Source: Gemmatimonadota bacterium (GTDB lineage Bacteria > Gemmatimonadota > Gemmatimonadetes > Palauibacterales > KS3-K002). Taken from it: 64,000 nt of DNA. The translations under genes and the position numbers were made by a program. The notes beneath the pieces are model-generated. The model did not search any database, was not told the origin of the DNA, and was given only the letters and a program-made list of their open reading frames with translations. The DNA lies in the NCBI GenBank assembly GCA_020344215.1, contig CP070815.1, positions 3,256,839 through 3,320,838 of the forward strand. The letters run 5' to 3'. Each line of letters begins with the position of its first letter. The stretch's first letter is position 1. Positions 8,955 through 18,697 of the stretch are shown piece after piece.

Positions 8955-9239
8955 CTAGGCCAGGAGGGATCGGACCTGGGGTGCGGAGGCGCCCTCGACC
9001 TCCACGACCTTGTTGCGGCCCCGCTCACCCTTGACGATCCTTACCGCCGATTTCGGCAGGCCGAGCGTCCTGGCGAGGAACGCGGCCAGCTCGGCGTTCG
9101 CCGCACCCGCAACGGGTGGCGCGGCGAGGCGGATCTTAAGCACCTCGCCGTGGGTTCCGGCGATCTCAGTCCGCGACGCACGTGGCTGCACGCGTACCTC
9201 GAAGCGCACACGGTTATCTCGGGTCTCTATCCGGACCAC
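8955..9239 (-). CDS. YggU/DUF167 family protein
   Basis: 94 residues from a GTG start. The family core is clear: VRVQPRASRTEI near the N-terminus, then KIRLAAPPVAGAANAEL and VRIVKGERGRNKVVEVEG. The fold is a small alpha/beta domain with unknown cellular role. The GTG was chosen because it gives the standard length, has AGGGG about ten bases before it, and leaves an 11-base gap after the upstream VWA gene instead of a long overlap. Confidence 0.85.
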   Translation of the reverse strand: MVRIETRDNRVRFEVRVQPRASRTEIAGTHGEVLKIRLAAPPVAGAANAELAAFLARTLGLPKSAVRIVKGERGRNKVVEVEGASAPQVRSLLA

Positions 9240-9250
9240 GGCGCCGACCC

Positions 9251-10531
9251 CTATGAAACGCGGCGCGTCTTGCGGCGCAGGAAGTCCATCATGATGTACT
9301 GGCCGAGCGTCACGGTGGAAGTGAAGTAGGCCTTTCCCCGGCACAACTCCGACACCCTCTTCACGAATTCCACCAGCGCGTAGTCCTGAGCCAGCATGAA
9401 GGTGTTGATCTGGATCCCCGCACGGCGGCAGAGGCTCACTTCCCGGTACGTCTCCTTCAGGATCTGCGGATCAAGCCCGATGGGGTTCTTATAGACTTGA
9501 CCCGGCGCAACGGTAATCGCCGATGGTTTACCGTCCGTGATCATGATGATCTGGCGCATATCCTTCTTCTGAGACAGCAGGATCCGCCGCGCGAGGCGGA
9601 AGCCCTCAGCGGTGTTCGTGTGATAAGGGCCCACCCTAGCCTTTGCCAGCTCGGCGAGCGGTATCTCCTCGGCGCTATCGTGGAAGAGCACTACGCGGAG
9701 GGAATCTCCGGGATATTGAGTGTGTATCAGGTGTGCCAGCGCCAGCGCGACCTTCTTCGCCGGGGTGAAGCGGTCCTCCCCATACAGGACCATCGAGTGC
9801 GAGCAGTCGAGCATGAGCACGGTCGCGCACGACGAGCGGTACTCGGACTGGTGCACGTGTAGGTCATCGTAGTCCAAGTCGATGGGAACGCCCAGCCCTT
9901 CACGCTCGATCGCCTTCTTCAGTGTAGCTGGCACGTCCAGGTTCATCGTGTCGCCGAACTCGTACTTCTTGGACGTCGCTTCCGCCTCGACGCTGGTCGA
10001 GAGCTCGGGAGTCTCGTGGGCGCCGAAGCTCGACTTGCCGATGGAACCGAGCAGGTGCTTGAGAGTCTTGTAGCCGAGGAAATCGAGCCCTTTCTGCGTG
10101 AGGTTGAACTTCATCGAACGGGACACGCCCTGCCCTACGCTCCCACGCCCCGTCACCGGCTGACCTTCCGTCGGCATCTGCGGCGGTTGCTCGATGCTCA
10201 GATAGCCCTCCTCGACGAGCCGCTGGACGATCTCATCCAGCAACTCCGCCAACTGGCGCGCGCCCTCTTCATCGGGCTCCTCGGCTAGGGCCTTCAGCAT
10301 CTCTGGAGTCAGCTGCCCCATCTCCAGCAGTTTCTGGAGGATCGCTTCCTTCAACGCCTCAAGCGTGTCTCGTGGCTGGTCGTCGCCGAACTCGCCCCAG
10401 AACGGGTGATAGTGTGGACCGCCGGCGAACCCGCTCTGCAGGAGGAAGTCGGCCAGCTGGTCGAGCAGCTCCTGCAGGTTGAGTGACTCGAGCAGGTGCC
10501 CTGTGAACTTCGAGTAGGTAGTGAAGCGCAT
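9251..10531 (-). CDS. VWA-domain (CoxE-like) protein, probable partner of a MoxR ATPase
   Basis: 426 residues. The N-terminal half is helical and acidic. The C-terminal von Willebrand A domain has a complete MIDAS: D242-x-S244-x-S246 in [17 protein letters not shown], a threonine in the central loop, and the ITDGKPSA aspartate. Such cytosolic VWA proteins usually act with MoxR/magnesium-chelatase-like AAA+ ATPases as metal-insertion or remodelling chaperones. A MoxR-type ATPase is encoded 3.7 kb to the right on the same strand, so pairing is inferred rather than shown by adjacency. The ATG at 10531 ([16 protein letters not shown]) is chosen over an upstream alternative since the family starts at this motif. 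Confidence 0.85.
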   Translation of the reverse strand: MRFTTYSKFTGHLLESLNLQELLDQLADFLLQSGFAGGPHYHPFWGEFGDDQPRDTLEALKEAILQKLLEMGQLTPEMLKALAEEPDEEGARQLAELLDEIVQRLVEEGYLSIEQPPQMPTEGQPVTGRGSVGQGVSRSMKFNLTQKGLDFLGYKTLKHLLGSIGKSSFGAHETPELSTSVEAEATSKKYEFGDTMNLDVPATLKKAIEREGLGVPIDLDYDDLHVHQSEYRSSCATVLMLDCSHSMVLYGEDRFTPAKKVALALAHLIHTQYPGDSLRVVLFHDSAEEIPLAELAKARVGPYHTNTAEGFRLARRILLSQKKDMRQIIMITDGKPSAITVAPGQVYKNPIGLDPQILKETYREVSLCRRAGIQINTFMLAQDYALVEFVKRVSELCRGKAYFTSTVTLGQYIMMDFLRRKTRRVS

Positions 10532-10647
10532 AGTGGCTGATCGCTTAAGTTCTATCGCCGTCAGTCGGGCCAAGTTAGCTTGTTCGGGCAACAGACGACA
10601 GCTTACGTCCGTCTGGTGGCATCAACTCCACCTGAGCGGGGGAACAT

Positions 10648-10935
10648 ATGACGAGGGTTCGGGAGATTGCCCTGATGATTCTCACGGCGGCGATCATCAT
10701 CTTCGCTGGCCAGAACCTGGGTGCCGTCGAGGTCGCGTTCCTCTTCTGGAACTTCGAGGTTCCGCTCGCCTTGATCACGCTGGTGCCCATGCTCGCCGGA
10801 CTCATCGTCGGTGTCGGTGCCACAGCCGTCAAGATGCGCAAGCGTCGCGGCGCTGCTGCAGGCGACGACGAGCCCGAAGACGCGGAAGCCAACGAAGAGC
10901 CGGTCGACGAAGATGAGACCACAATCGAAAGCTAG
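10648..10935 (+). CDS. LapA-like (DUF1049) inner-membrane protein
   Basis: 95 residues: a short basic N-terminus, two hydrophobic helices (about 8-22 and 36-60) joined by VEVAFLFWNFEVPLAL, and a strongly acidic cytosolic tail. The N-F-x-x-P-x-x-L spacing is typical of LapA/YciS-type proteins. In E. coli LapA works with LapB in controlling LpxC and LPS levels; no lapB is seen here. It precedes dapF by nine bases and may be co-transcribed with dapF and mutY. Confidence 0.75.
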   Translation: MTRVREIALMILTAAIIIFAGQNLGAVEVAFLFWNFEVPLALITLVPMLAGLIVGVGATAVKMRKRRGAAAGDDEPEDAEANEEPVDEDETTIES

Positions 10936-10944
10936 GTCCATCAT

Positions 10945-11790
10945 ATGAGCGACGCGCCGACCGCTCGCTTGAGCTTCTGCAAGCTATCCGGAGCCGGGAA
11001 CGATTTCATCGTCATTAACGCGAACAATGCGGCGCGTGTGCCAGACCTTGGTCAGTTGGCGCTGCAGGTTTGCCGGCGCGGCACTTCAGTCGGCGCCGAC
11101 GGCCTCATCGTCGTTGGGCCCAGCGAGCGCGAGGGCACTGACGTTCGCGTGCGCTTCTGGAACCCGGACGGCAGTGAGTTCGGGACCTGCGGGAACGGAA
11201 GTCGCTGCGCAGCTCGCTTCGCCGTGCTCGAAGGGCTGGCGCCCGAAGAGCTCGTGCTGGAGACCGACGACGGCGACATCGAGGTGCGCGTTTCAGGAGC
11301 GAACGTGGCGCTCCGCTTCCGGATCCGACCGACAGTCGAGCTCGACCGTCTGGTAACCGGCGCCGTTGCTGAGCAGCGCGGTCATTTCGTGCTCGTGGGC
11401 ATCCCACACCTCGTGGTGCCCGTTGACGAGATGCCGGAGGGGCCCATTGAGGCGACCTGTCGACCTTTGCGTCACGCACCGGAACTCGGCCCGACCGGGG
11501 CCAACGTCAACCTCGTGGAGGTCGCCGACGAGCACCGGATTAGGATCCGCACCTATGAGCGCGGCATCGAAGCCGAGACCCTGGCCTGCGGCAGTGGTTC
11601 CATGTCCTGCGCTGTGGCCCTGTGCGCGGCCGGTCGGGTGAGTTCCCCGGTCGAGGTGACGACACGTAGCGGCGACGTGCTGACGATCCGCTTCCAGCGC
11701 CGGCCGGACGGTAGTTTCTCCGACCTCGAGCTCGAAGGGCCCGCCCGCGTCGTATACCGAGGCGAGCTGGGCGACCCCGCGGGGAATTGA
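10945..11790 (+). CDS. dapF: diaminopimelate epimerase
   Basis: 281 residues. It converts LL- to meso-diaminopimelate for lysine and peptidoglycan synthesis, without a cofactor and through two cysteines. Both are visible: C82 in GTCGNGSRCAA and C215 in LACGSGSMSCAVA. The N-terminal KLSGAGNDFIVI and the NPDGSE loop also match. The second motif reads ACGSGSMS where many homologues have ACGTGA, a mild variation. The stop overlaps the TTG start of mutY by a base pair or two, so translational coupling is likely. Confidence 0.95.
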   Translation: MSDAPTARLSFCKLSGAGNDFIVINANNAARVPDLGQLALQVCRRGTSVGADGLIVVGPSEREGTDVRVRFWNPDGSEFGTCGNGSRCAARFAVLEGLAPEELVLETDDGDIEVRVSGANVALRFRIRPTVELDRLVTGAVAEQRGHFVLVGIPHLVVPVDEMPEGPIEATCRPLRHAPELGPTGANVNLVEVADEHRIRIRTYERGIEAETLACGSGSMSCAVALCAAGRVSSPVEVTTRSGDVLTIRFQRRPDGSFSDLELEGPARVVYRGELGDPAGN

Positions 11791-12881
11791 ACTCGAAGGG
11801 TCAGCCAAACGCGACCGCGATCCGGCGCCGTCTGCTCCGCTGGTACGACGCGCACCGCCGTGCTCTTCCCTGGCGCGCGCCCAGAGACGGAGGGGCTCCG
11901 GACCCGTACGGCGTCTGGGTCGCCGAGGTCATGCTGGTCCAGACGCAGGTGGACACCGCGATCCCCTACTACCGCCGCTTCCTCGAGCGATTCCCAGACG
12001 TTCACGCCCTTGCAGCTGCAGAACTCGACGACGTTCTGAAGGTTTGGGAAGGGCTCGGCTACTACGCACGCGCACGCAACCTGCACAAGGCAGCCGCCCT
12101 GATCGTCGAGGAGTACGGCGGCGAGTTGCCACGCGACGAGAAGAGCCTGCGGGTGCTTCCCGGGATCGGACCCTACACGGCAGCAGCGATCCTCAGCATC
12201 GTATTCGACCATCCGCTGCTCGCCATCGACGGCAACGTCCGGCGAGTACTGAGCCGGCTGTACGATCTGGCTAGCCCGACGGAGTCCTCGCTGCGGCGGC
12301 GTGGGACCGAGCTCGCCAGTCAACGTGCCGGCGATCTGAACCAGGCGATGATGGATCTGGGTTCGAGCATCTGCACGTCCCGCGCACCACGCTGTGATGC
12401 ATGCCCGCTCAAGGCCATATGCGAGGCGCGAGCGCACGGAACCGTGAACGAACGCCCCGGACGGCGGCCGAAACGGAAGCGGCCCCACTACGATATCGCC
12501 GTCGGCGTGGTCTGGCGCGGCGACGAGATCCTCATCGCGAAACGGCCGCCCGAGGGGTTGCTCGGCGGTTTGTGGGAATTCCCCGGCGGCAAGCCACAGC
12601 GAGGCGAGTCGTTTGAAGCGGCCGTTGTACGCGAGGTGCGGGAGGAGCTGGGGATCGAGGTGGAGCCGGGACCGAAGATCACGGCCGTTGATCACGCCTA
12701 CAGCCACTTTGCAATAACCCTGCACGCCTTCCACTGCCGATACCGCACCGGCACGCCCAAGCCACTGGGTTGCCAAGAGTTCGCGTGGGTACGGCCCGAA
12801 GGGCTCGATCGCTACGCCTTCCCCGCCGCGAATCGGCGGGTGCTGGAGCGGCTGACGACCGAGGAGCTTAACGAGGAATAA
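11787..12881 (+). CDS. mutY: A/G-specific adenine glycosylase with an intact Nudix box
   Basis: 364 residues. It removes adenine mispaired with 8-oxoguanine. The catalytic Glu is E47 (WVAEVMLVQTQV), the helix-hairpin-helix is LPGIGPYTAAAI, and the catalytic Asp is D148 (AIDGNVRRV). The 4Fe-4S ligands are C196, C203, C206 and C212 with the normal C-x6-C-x2-C-x5-C spacing. The C-terminal 8-oxoG-recognition domain is a Nudix fold and retains a complete Nudix signature at about 268-290 (GGKPQRGE, then REVREELGI), which E. coli MutY lacks. The TTG at 11787 overlaps the dapF stop; the next in-frame start would cut into the N-terminal helix. Confidence 0.93.
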   Translation: MNSKGQPNATAIRRRLLRWYDAHRRALPWRAPRDGGAPDPYGVWVAEVMLVQTQVDTAIPYYRRFLERFPDVHALAAAELDDVLKVWEGLGYYARARNLHKAAALIVEEYGGELPRDEKSLRVLPGIGPYTAAAILSIVFDHPLLAIDGNVRRVLSRLYDLASPTESSLRRRGTELASQRAGDLNQAMMDLGSSICTSRAPRCDACPLKAICEARAHGTVNERPGRRPKRKRPHYDIAVGVVWRGDEILIAKRPPEGLLGGLWEFPGGKPQRGESFEAAVVREVREELGIEVEPGPKITAVDHAYSHFAITLHAFHCRYRTGTPKPLGCQEFAWVRPEGLDRYAFPAANRRVLERLTTEELNEE

Positions 12882-12970
12882 TGCAGGCGATGAAGCTAAG
12901 AGCGGATCGATGCGCGGTGCCCCTACTCGCCCTCGCTGCCGCGGAGTGAAAGTCCCGTGTAACGTTGTGA

Positions 12971-13830
12971 TCTTGGCATGCGCTACGTTCCGTTACGTTC
13001 GAGCCGGCGAGCAGCGCTGCCGATGTCGCCGAGGCGGACACCCAAGGCATCGTCACGCGGCGCATCTGGGCGGCCAAGGAGGACCAGCCGATGGGCTCCC
13101 CTTCGCCGGATGGCAGGTACCTGACCGATGTTGACTGGAATACGGGGGACCTGGCGATCCGGGATCTACAGACCGGCGATTGGCGGCATATAACGAATGA
13201 GGCGTCGTGGACGTCAATGGAGTGGGCCGAGGGCTCACGAATCTCTCCCGACGGTCGGTCCGTTGTCTACACATGGTATGAGCCGGTCGCGACGGGTTCG
13301 CGCATATGATCGAAGGCGACATGCGTGGTGTTGCCTGGCTCGATGACGGACGCACGGTCGTCTACAAGGACCTCGTCGGCGAGGGATGGTGCCGATTCGT
13401 GACCATCGAGCTCGCCTCCGGCCGGGAACGTGAGATCTACCGCTGGCCCTGCGGTTCCAAGGACTGGTGGTGGACGCTGTCGCCGGATCGGCGCACGATA
13501 GCCGGCGTGTTCGACAGGTACGAGGAGACAGGATTCGACCCGCAGAAGCCGGAGGAGAATCGCTGGATCTTGAGGCTCGTCTCGCTCAGCGACGGCGCGT
13601 CTCGCGATCTCGCCGAATTCACCCCCTTTGTGGGCGATAACGCGGCGGGGCCGGCAATGTTTGAAAACTTATCCTGGACGCCCGACAGCCGTTCGTTCCA
13701 CTTCCGGGGGTGCTTCTCCCCCGACCAACTGATCGAGGCGCTGAACCGCTGCCCCAACTGGTCGTTCGACGTCGAGACGGGCGAGCGACGACGGCTCGCC
13801 GACGATGCACCGATCGGGTCGATCGCGGGG
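12971..13830 (+). pseudogene. broken beta-propeller (PD40/TolB-like) protein gene
   Basis: Two successive frames encode parts of one WD40-like/PD40 repeat protein. The first, open from about 12971, gives QPMGSPSPDGRYLTDVDW and ISPDGRSVVYTWYE and stops at TGA 13307-13309. The second is open from about 13282 and gives GVAWLDDGRTVVY, TLSPDRRTIAGVF and LSWTPDSRSFHFRG. Repeated S-P-D-G/x-R blade motifs continue across the switch, so a frameshift, perhaps with loss of a few codons, broke the gene near 13280-13306. No signal peptide or upstream blades are visible. The 3' end runs into the convergent HXXEE gene without a recognisable C-terminus. A sequencing or assembly frameshift is the alternative. 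Confidence 0.6.
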
Positions 13831-13836
13831 CTCGGT

Positions 13837-14244
13837 TCAGTCGGTCGCGGGCATGGGAGCGCGGAGGCTGCGGCCCAACGCGGCGCCGAAGATCAGCAAG
13901 AGCGGCGCCGTCCATAGCCCTGGGTAGTAACCCCACTCTATGACCCCGATCATCAGATGCCCGGCGCCGGCGAGGATCTGAACGATCGCCCAGAACTTGG
14001 CCAGCTTGACCGCCCAGAGCCGGCCGTGGGCAACCGAGGGAATCATCGCCAGCAGCAGCAGAAACAGGGCCAGGTGGAGCAGCACGAAGAACTCGGGCGC
14101 CAGCGAGAAAAGCGGGAAGCTCTCATGGTACCCGGCGACATAGTCCTCGAAAGCGTGTAGGAACTGAGCAAGTACGAGGGCCGGGTAGAGATGACGGCCC
14201 GCGCTCAGGTGATGATGGTGACCACTCAGATCTCTTCGGGCCAC
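13837..14244 (-). CDS. HXXEE-type small membrane protein
   Basis: 135 residues from a GTG, with three or four hydrophobic helices. [17 protein letters not shown] resembles the HxxEE motif near the first helix, and [19 protein letters not shown] resembles the later conserved region in which a His is followed by a Y-x-P-G-L segment. The role of this family is unknown. The N-terminus has an odd HHHH run and may begin later than annotated. The gene overlaps the 3' end of the MoxR ATPase gene by 19 bases and is probably translated from the same message. Confidence 0.55.
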   Translation of the reverse strand: MARRDLSGHHHHLSAGRHLYPALVLAQFLHAFEDYVAGYHESFPLFSLAPEFFVLLHLALFLLLLAMIPSVAHGRLWAVKLAKFWAIVQILAGAGHLMIGVIEWGYYPGLWTAPLLLIFGAALGRSLRAPMPATD

Positions 14245-15686
14245 GCGGACCCTCCCAGCCCGTGCGGGCGCCGCCGCTCGTGCCTGCGCCCGTAGCTTCC
14301 CGCCTGGCTGCGGCTGATCTTGCGCTTCGCCACCAGCCCCTCGAGCACGACCTCGCTGGCGACCACGAGCTGAGCTGTCTCATCTACGTTCGATTCGCCC
14401 GCCGCGGTGCGGGCCAGCTCTACCAGCCCCGGGACCGAGCTGAAGCCCTTCAGGCAAGCGGCGGCGCTGGAGAGCTCCGCGAACTGTAGCGCACCCCCAC
14501 CGTCGAAGTACTCGACTATCCCCGCCGTGTCTTCGTCGACGAAGTACCGGTCAAAGGTTGCGCCGGCGGCGCGCGAGATCAGGTCGTGGGCGACTTTCGC
14601 GCCTCCCTCCAGCTCGCCCTCGTACTCGAGCTCGAGCTTGCCAGTGATCGCCGGCAGCGCAGCGTAGATGTCGGCGACCCACGGGAACACCAGAGATTCC
14701 CCGTTGGCGAGCGCCCGTCGCTCAGCGTTCGAGACAACGGCCTCCAGCACGGTGATCGGTAAACGCTGCGAGACACCGGAGCGTCGATCGATCCGCTGAT
14801 CCTCGCGCGCCTCGAACGCAATCCGCTCGACGATCTCCTTGATCATGCCGTGGATCTGGACGTTGCGGCCGTCCCTGTCCGTCCATGCTTCTTGCTCGGT
14901 AATGGCGACTGCGTGCTCGAGATCACGCGGGTAGTGCGTCATGATCTCGGCGCCGATGCGGTCCTTGAGCGGCGTGATGATCTTGCCGCGCGCCGTGTAG
15001 TCTTCCGGGTTCGCGGTAAACACGAGCAGCACGTCGAGGGCGAGCCGGATCGGGTAACCCTTTATCTGGACGTCACCCTCCTGCATGATGTTGAACAGCC
15101 CGACCTGAATCTTGCCTGCCAGGTCGGGCAGCTCGTTCACCGCGAAGATCCCACGGTTCGCGCGCGGCAGAAGACCGTAGTGGATGGTCAGCTCGTCCGA
15201 CAGCACGTGGCCGCCGCGCGCCGCCCTGATCGGGTCGACGTCACCGATAATGTCTGCGATAGTCACATCCGGCGTCGCCAACTTTTCCACGTACCGCTGC
15301 TCCCGCGGTATCCAATCGATGGGCGTCTCGTCGCCCATCTCCTCGATTCTCAGCCGACCGTGCTTGCTGATCGGGTTGAACGGGTCGTCGTTGACCTCCG
15401 AGCCGGCGATGATCGGGATCCGCTCATCGAGCAACTCGACCAGCTGACGCAGAATCCTGCTCTTCGCCTGCCCGCGGAGCCCCAGCAGGATGAAGTTGTG
15501 GCGAGCCAGGACCGCATTGACCAACTGCGGGACTACCGTGTCTTCGTAGCCGAGGATCCCGGCGAACAGCGATTCGCCCGACTCGAGCTTGGCGATGAGA
15601 TTCGCCCGCATCTCGTCCTTTACCGAGCGGGGCTTGTAGCCCGATCTCTTCAGCTCTGCGAGCGTCTTGGGTCGCGGTTCAGCCAT
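14226..15686 (-). CDS. MoxR / magnesium-chelatase-like AAA+ ATPase
   Basis: 486 residues. The AAA+ core lies at about 45-350. The Walker A-like loop is GLRGQAKS (69-76), where the glycine before the lysine is Ala. The Walker B position reads [11 protein letters not shown] with N184-E185, so the first acidic residue is Asn. [18 protein letters not shown] and [19 protein letters not shown] are the magnesium-chelatase-type pre-sensor insertion and sensor region. The remainder is a helical lid. Such ATPases remodel or metallate target proteins with a VWA partner; the MIDAS-containing protein at 9251-10531 is the best candidate here. The start at 15686 ([17 protein letters not shown]) is preferred to an upstream codon with an unrelated low-complexity leader. 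Confidence 0.85.
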   Translation of the reverse strand: MAEPRPKTLAELKRSGYKPRSVKDEMRANLIAKLESGESLFAGILGYEDTVVPQLVNAVLARHNFILLGLRGQAKSRILRQLVELLDERIPIIAGSEVNDDPFNPISKHGRLRIEEMGDETPIDWIPREQRYVEKLATPDVTIADIIGDVDPIRAARGGHVLSDELTIHYGLLPRANRGIFAVNELPDLAGKIQVGLFNIMQEGDVQIKGYPIRLALDVLLVFTANPEDYTARGKIITPLKDRIGAEIMTHYPRDLEHAVAITEQEAWTDRDGRNVQIHGMIKEIVERIAFEAREDQRIDRRSGVSQRLPITVLEAVVSNAERRALANGESLVFPWVADIYAALPAITGKLELEYEGELEGGAKVAHDLISRAAGATFDRYFVDEDTAGIVEYFDGGGALQFAELSSAAACLKGFSSVPGLVELARTAAGESNVDETAQLVVASEVVLEGLVAKRKISRSQAGSYGRRHERRRPHGLGGSAWPEEI

Positions 15687-15792
15687 GATCGTCCTATGGG
15701 TACGCCCTGCGCCACTCCCGGGCAAGGCACTCTTGTCATTCCGGCCGCGCCTACACGCGGCCAAGCCATCCAGATAGAGACACGTTTCTCTC

Positions 15793-17010
15793 TCACGCCG
15801 ATACGCCCGCCGCCGGTTCCGAACGGGCCTCTGCCGGCGACGGAGCCCTAATCAAGAACAGCGCGGCGAAAGCGGCAGCGACGGCCATAGTCCCAGCACA
15901 GAGGACGAATGGCGTTGCAGGTCTCCAGCCTCCGAAGACCCAACCGGCCCACACCGCGCCCAACATGCGGCCCAGCGCTGATAGCGACTGCATGACACCG
16001 AGGATCGACCCCTGCAAATCGACCTCCGTGTACTGGGAGGCCAGGCTGCTGAGAGTCGGCCAATTGAGCCCGGTTCCGAAGGCGACGAGCGCCAGCGTCC
16101 CGCACAGCAACCACAGGTTTCCTGACAGAGGCAGGAGCGCATAGGCGAAAACGAGGGTCGCCGTGCCGGTCACCAGCAGACGGCGCTCGCCCAGGCTTCG
16201 CGCCAGCGGGCCGAGCAGCCGTCCCTGCAGGACCGCCATCAGCAGCCCCAGATAGGCCATGAGATACCCGGCATGCCGCGCGTCGTAGTCCAACTCGACC
16301 CCGAGCCAAAGCGGGAAGACGGTGGTGAAGGCCGCGAAGACGAAGGTGGCCAGCACGAAGATCGCCATGATCGTCCCGATCGCCGGCCGTCGGGCGAAGC
16401 GCGCGCCGAGCTTCAGCCGTCCGAGGAGGCCACCGGCCCCCCAAGCCGCCGCCCGGGCACGGATCTCGGGGCGCAGCGACTCGGGGAGATGGAACAGCGC
16501 CGCGCCTGCGTTCGTGAAGCAGAGTGCCGCGGCGAAGAAGCCGGGGACGGCGTAGCCGAACTGGCTCAGCGCGCCACCGATGGCCGGGCCGGCGATGAAC
16601 CCGAGTCCGAATGCCGCCCCGACCAGACCCATCCCGCGGGTGCGGTTCTCCAGATCGGTGCTGTCAGCTATGTACGCCTGCGATACGGGCACGTTGGCGC
16701 CGGCCATCCCGGCCATCATGCGCGACGCGAACAGCCAGCCGACATCGTTGGCCAGCGCGAAGATCAGATAGGAGACACCGGAGCCGACAAGACCGAGCAG
16801 CAGGATGGGACGGCGCCCCACGCGGTCCGACAGCCGACCCCAGAAGGGTCCGAAGATGAACTGCATCGCCGGGTGCACCGCGACGATGAGCCCGATGACC
16901 AGCGGCGTAGCACCGAACTCCTGGGCATAGAACGGCAACAGGGGCAGGACGATACCGAACCCTATGAGATCAACGAAGATCGTCAGGAAGATGATCGTCA
17001 GTCGAGACAA
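15793..17010 (-). CDS. MFS efflux transporter, TetA-like (DHA1) family
   Basis: 405 residues with about 12 predicted helices. The N-terminal [18 protein letters not shown] is typical of TetA and related drug:proton antiporters. Motif A appears after helix 2 as [14 protein letters not shown], and [15 protein letters not shown] correspond to the motif C region in helix 5. Located in the inner membrane, it likely exports a small hydrophobic or drug-like compound in exchange for protons. Family membership alone does not show tetracycline resistance. It is a single gene with no adjacent TetR-type repressor. Confidence 0.88.
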   Translation of the reverse strand: MSRLTIIFLTIFVDLIGFGIVLPLLPFYAQEFGATPLVIGLIVAVHPAMQFIFGPFWGRLSDRVGRRPILLLGLVGSGVSYLIFALANDVGWLFASRMMAGMAGANVPVSQAYIADSTDLENRTRGMGLVGAAFGLGFIAGPAIGGALSQFGYAVPGFFAAALCFTNAGAALFHLPESLRPEIRARAAAWGAGGLLGRLKLGARFARRPAIGTIMAIFVLATFVFAAFTTVFPLWLGVELDYDARHAGYLMAYLGLLMAVLQGRLLGPLARSLGERRLLVTGTATLVFAYALLPLSGNLWLLCGTLALVAFGTGLNWPTLSSLASQYTEVDLQGSILGVMQSLSALGRMLGAVWAGWVFGGWRPATPFVLCAGTMAVAAAFAALFLIRAPSPAEARSEPAAGVSA

Positions 17011-17224
17011 CCGATCCCCAGCCTTCTCACCACGTTTGCTGGCGCGCGTATGGCCGCTGAGTGTAGCAGGGGGAAATGCTCTTGTCGAGGCGTCGTGCGG
17101 GTATGGACGGCCGGCTGGACACGTCTTGGCGTGGCTGGTGAGGCCGAGTTGCGGCCCGTATCTTGGAGGCCCGCACTCGAACCGGGGTGGCAGGAAACCG
17201 CTTGGATAACCGTCGGGTTACCTG

Positions 17225-18031
17225 ATGGCAAACATCAAGGACACTCCGCTTTACCAGAAGCTACGCTACCGAGCGCGGGCCATGAAATACGCGAGGAGGG
17301 TGGATCCCGACGAAATCCGCTTTCTTCGAAGGCTGCTGAAGCCCGGCGATCTAGCCATCGATGTCGGGGCGCACAAGGGCGGATACGTTTATTGGATGCA
17401 AAAGGCGGTAGCGCCATCGGGTAAAGTACTTGTTTTTGAGCCCCAAAAAGAGTTGGCTGAATACCTGAACTACATAAAGGGCATCTTTCGGTTCGCCCAG
17501 GTCGAGGTCGTTGAGACCGCTCTCTCGAACACTTCCGGCACCCGATCACTATTCTCACCAAGCAGTCGCGTTTCCACAGGGGCCACCCTGGTGGAGAATC
17601 TTTTCCCGGAAAACGACGCCGTTGACCAGGTAGAGGTGATCACTCTTGACGAATATTTCTCATATAGAACCGACCTTCATCCACCCCGCTTTATCAAGAT
17701 AGACGTCGAGACGCATGAGCTGGAGGTTCTTGAAGGGGGTCGAGAGGTCTTGGAGACCGCGAGGCCCGTCGTCCTGCTGGAGGCCGATCAACACGTATAC
17801 GGCGAAAGACCGATCTTTAAGATCTTCGAGTTTCTGGCACTGCTGCGATTCGACGGCTTCTTCTTCTTCAACAAGAAGCTGCGGCCCTTGGAAGAATTCG
17901 ATCTGTCCATGCATCAGCCGCCAGAGCTGAAGGAGAACCCTAATCACCCAGGGTTTGCCAACAACTTCATCTTCTTGGACGGGGCGAGAGAAGCTCAGAT
18001 TCTGCGGCGATACGGAAGGTCGTCCAACTAG
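17225..18031 (+). CDS. FkbM-family SAM-dependent methyltransferase
   Basis: 268 residues. The SAM-binding motif I is LAIDVGAHKGGY near residue 43, with VFEPQKE as the acidic loop after strand 2. The FkbM hallmarks FIKIDVETHELEVLEGG and VVLLEADQ follow. FkbM enzymes O-methylate polyketides, glycans or glycolipids; the target here is unknown and no glycan cluster is adjacent. Base composition stands out: a hand count of 17641-17700 gives 25 of 60 G+C, against 45 of 60 at 18121-18180 in the next gene, and codons ending in A/T are frequent. This suggests recent acquisition. Confidence 0.88.
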   Translation: MANIKDTPLYQKLRYRARAMKYARRVDPDEIRFLRRLLKPGDLAIDVGAHKGGYVYWMQKAVAPSGKVLVFEPQKELAEYLNYIKGIFRFAQVEVVETALSNTSGTRSLFSPSSRVSTGATLVENLFPENDAVDQVEVITLDEYFSYRTDLHPPRFIKIDVETHELEVLEGGREVLETARPVVLLEADQHVYGERPIFKIFEFLALLRFDGFFFFNKKLRPLEEFDLSMHQPPELKENPNHPGFANNFIFLDGAREAQILRRYGRSSN

Positions 18032-18111
18032 GAAGGGTCGGGTCGCCTTAGAAAGCCCTGCGCGCCGCGAAGCAGCATCGCCCACGCCGTGTCTCTGATG
18101 ATCGACGATCC

Positions 18112-18684
18112 GTGCCTTCACTGCCCACACACGTCGTAGCAGCCATCCCGATCGCTGCCTGGCTCGGCCGGCCCGGCGCGTCCAAGCGCCTGTGGCTGGC
18201 CGCCGCGGTCTGCGCCGTTCTGCCGGAGGCGGACGTCGTCGGCTTCAGCTTCGGTATCGAATACGGCGACCTGCTCGGGCACCGAGGGCTTACACACTCG
18301 CTCTTCTTCGCGGCGTTGCTCAGCGGGCTCGTCACGGCCGCCTGGTTCCGAGCTGGATGCGGCCCACTGAGCGCGCGCCGGATCTGGCTCTTCCTATTCC
18401 TGGTCACGGCATCACACGGGCTGCTCGACGCTCTTACGAGCGGCGGGCTCGGCGTCGCGTTCTTCGCCCCCTTCATCGAGAAGAGACACTTTTTCCCGGT
18501 CCGGCCGATCGTGGTCTCGCCGTTCAGCCTCGGTCGATTCCTGAGTGGCCGTGGCGTTCAGGTGGTAGCCAGCGAAGCCTTGTGGGTCTGGCTGCCAGCC
18601 GTCTTGCTGACGGTGTTGGCGGTGTGGTATCAGGCAAAGCGACGCTCGCGTGGAAGTCACTCAACCATTCCAACGAACCGATAG
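18112..18684 (+). CDS. YdjM/DUF457-type membrane-bound metal-dependent hydrolase
   Basis: 190 residues with about four hydrophobic segments. It starts with MPSLPTHVVAAIP, whose early His is conserved in the family. AVLPEADVVGF, then LGHRGLTHSLFFA (His-rich) and SHGLLDALTSGG follow, supplying the His and Asp residues thought to bind metal. E. coli YdjM is the best-known relative, and the enzymatic activity is not established. The C-terminal PFSLGRFLSGRG is also typical. The 3' end comes 13 bases before the creatininase start, so the two may be co-transcribed. Confidence 0.85.
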   Translation: MPSLPTHVVAAIPIAAWLGRPGASKRLWLAAAVCAVLPEADVVGFSFGIEYGDLLGHRGLTHSLFFAALLSGLVTAAWFRAGCGPLSARRIWLFLFLVTASHGLLDALTSGGLGVAFFAPFIEKRHFFPVRPIVVSPFSLGRFLSGRGVQVVASEALWVWLPAVLLTVLAVWYQAKRRSRGSHSTIPTNR

Positions 18685-18697
18685 GACGAGCACGGTG

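Noticed and set aside
15793..17010. Tetracycline-resistance gene call for the MFS transporter
   Set aside because: Family resemblance to TetA is real, but there is no adjacent TetR and the specificity residues cannot be judged by eye.
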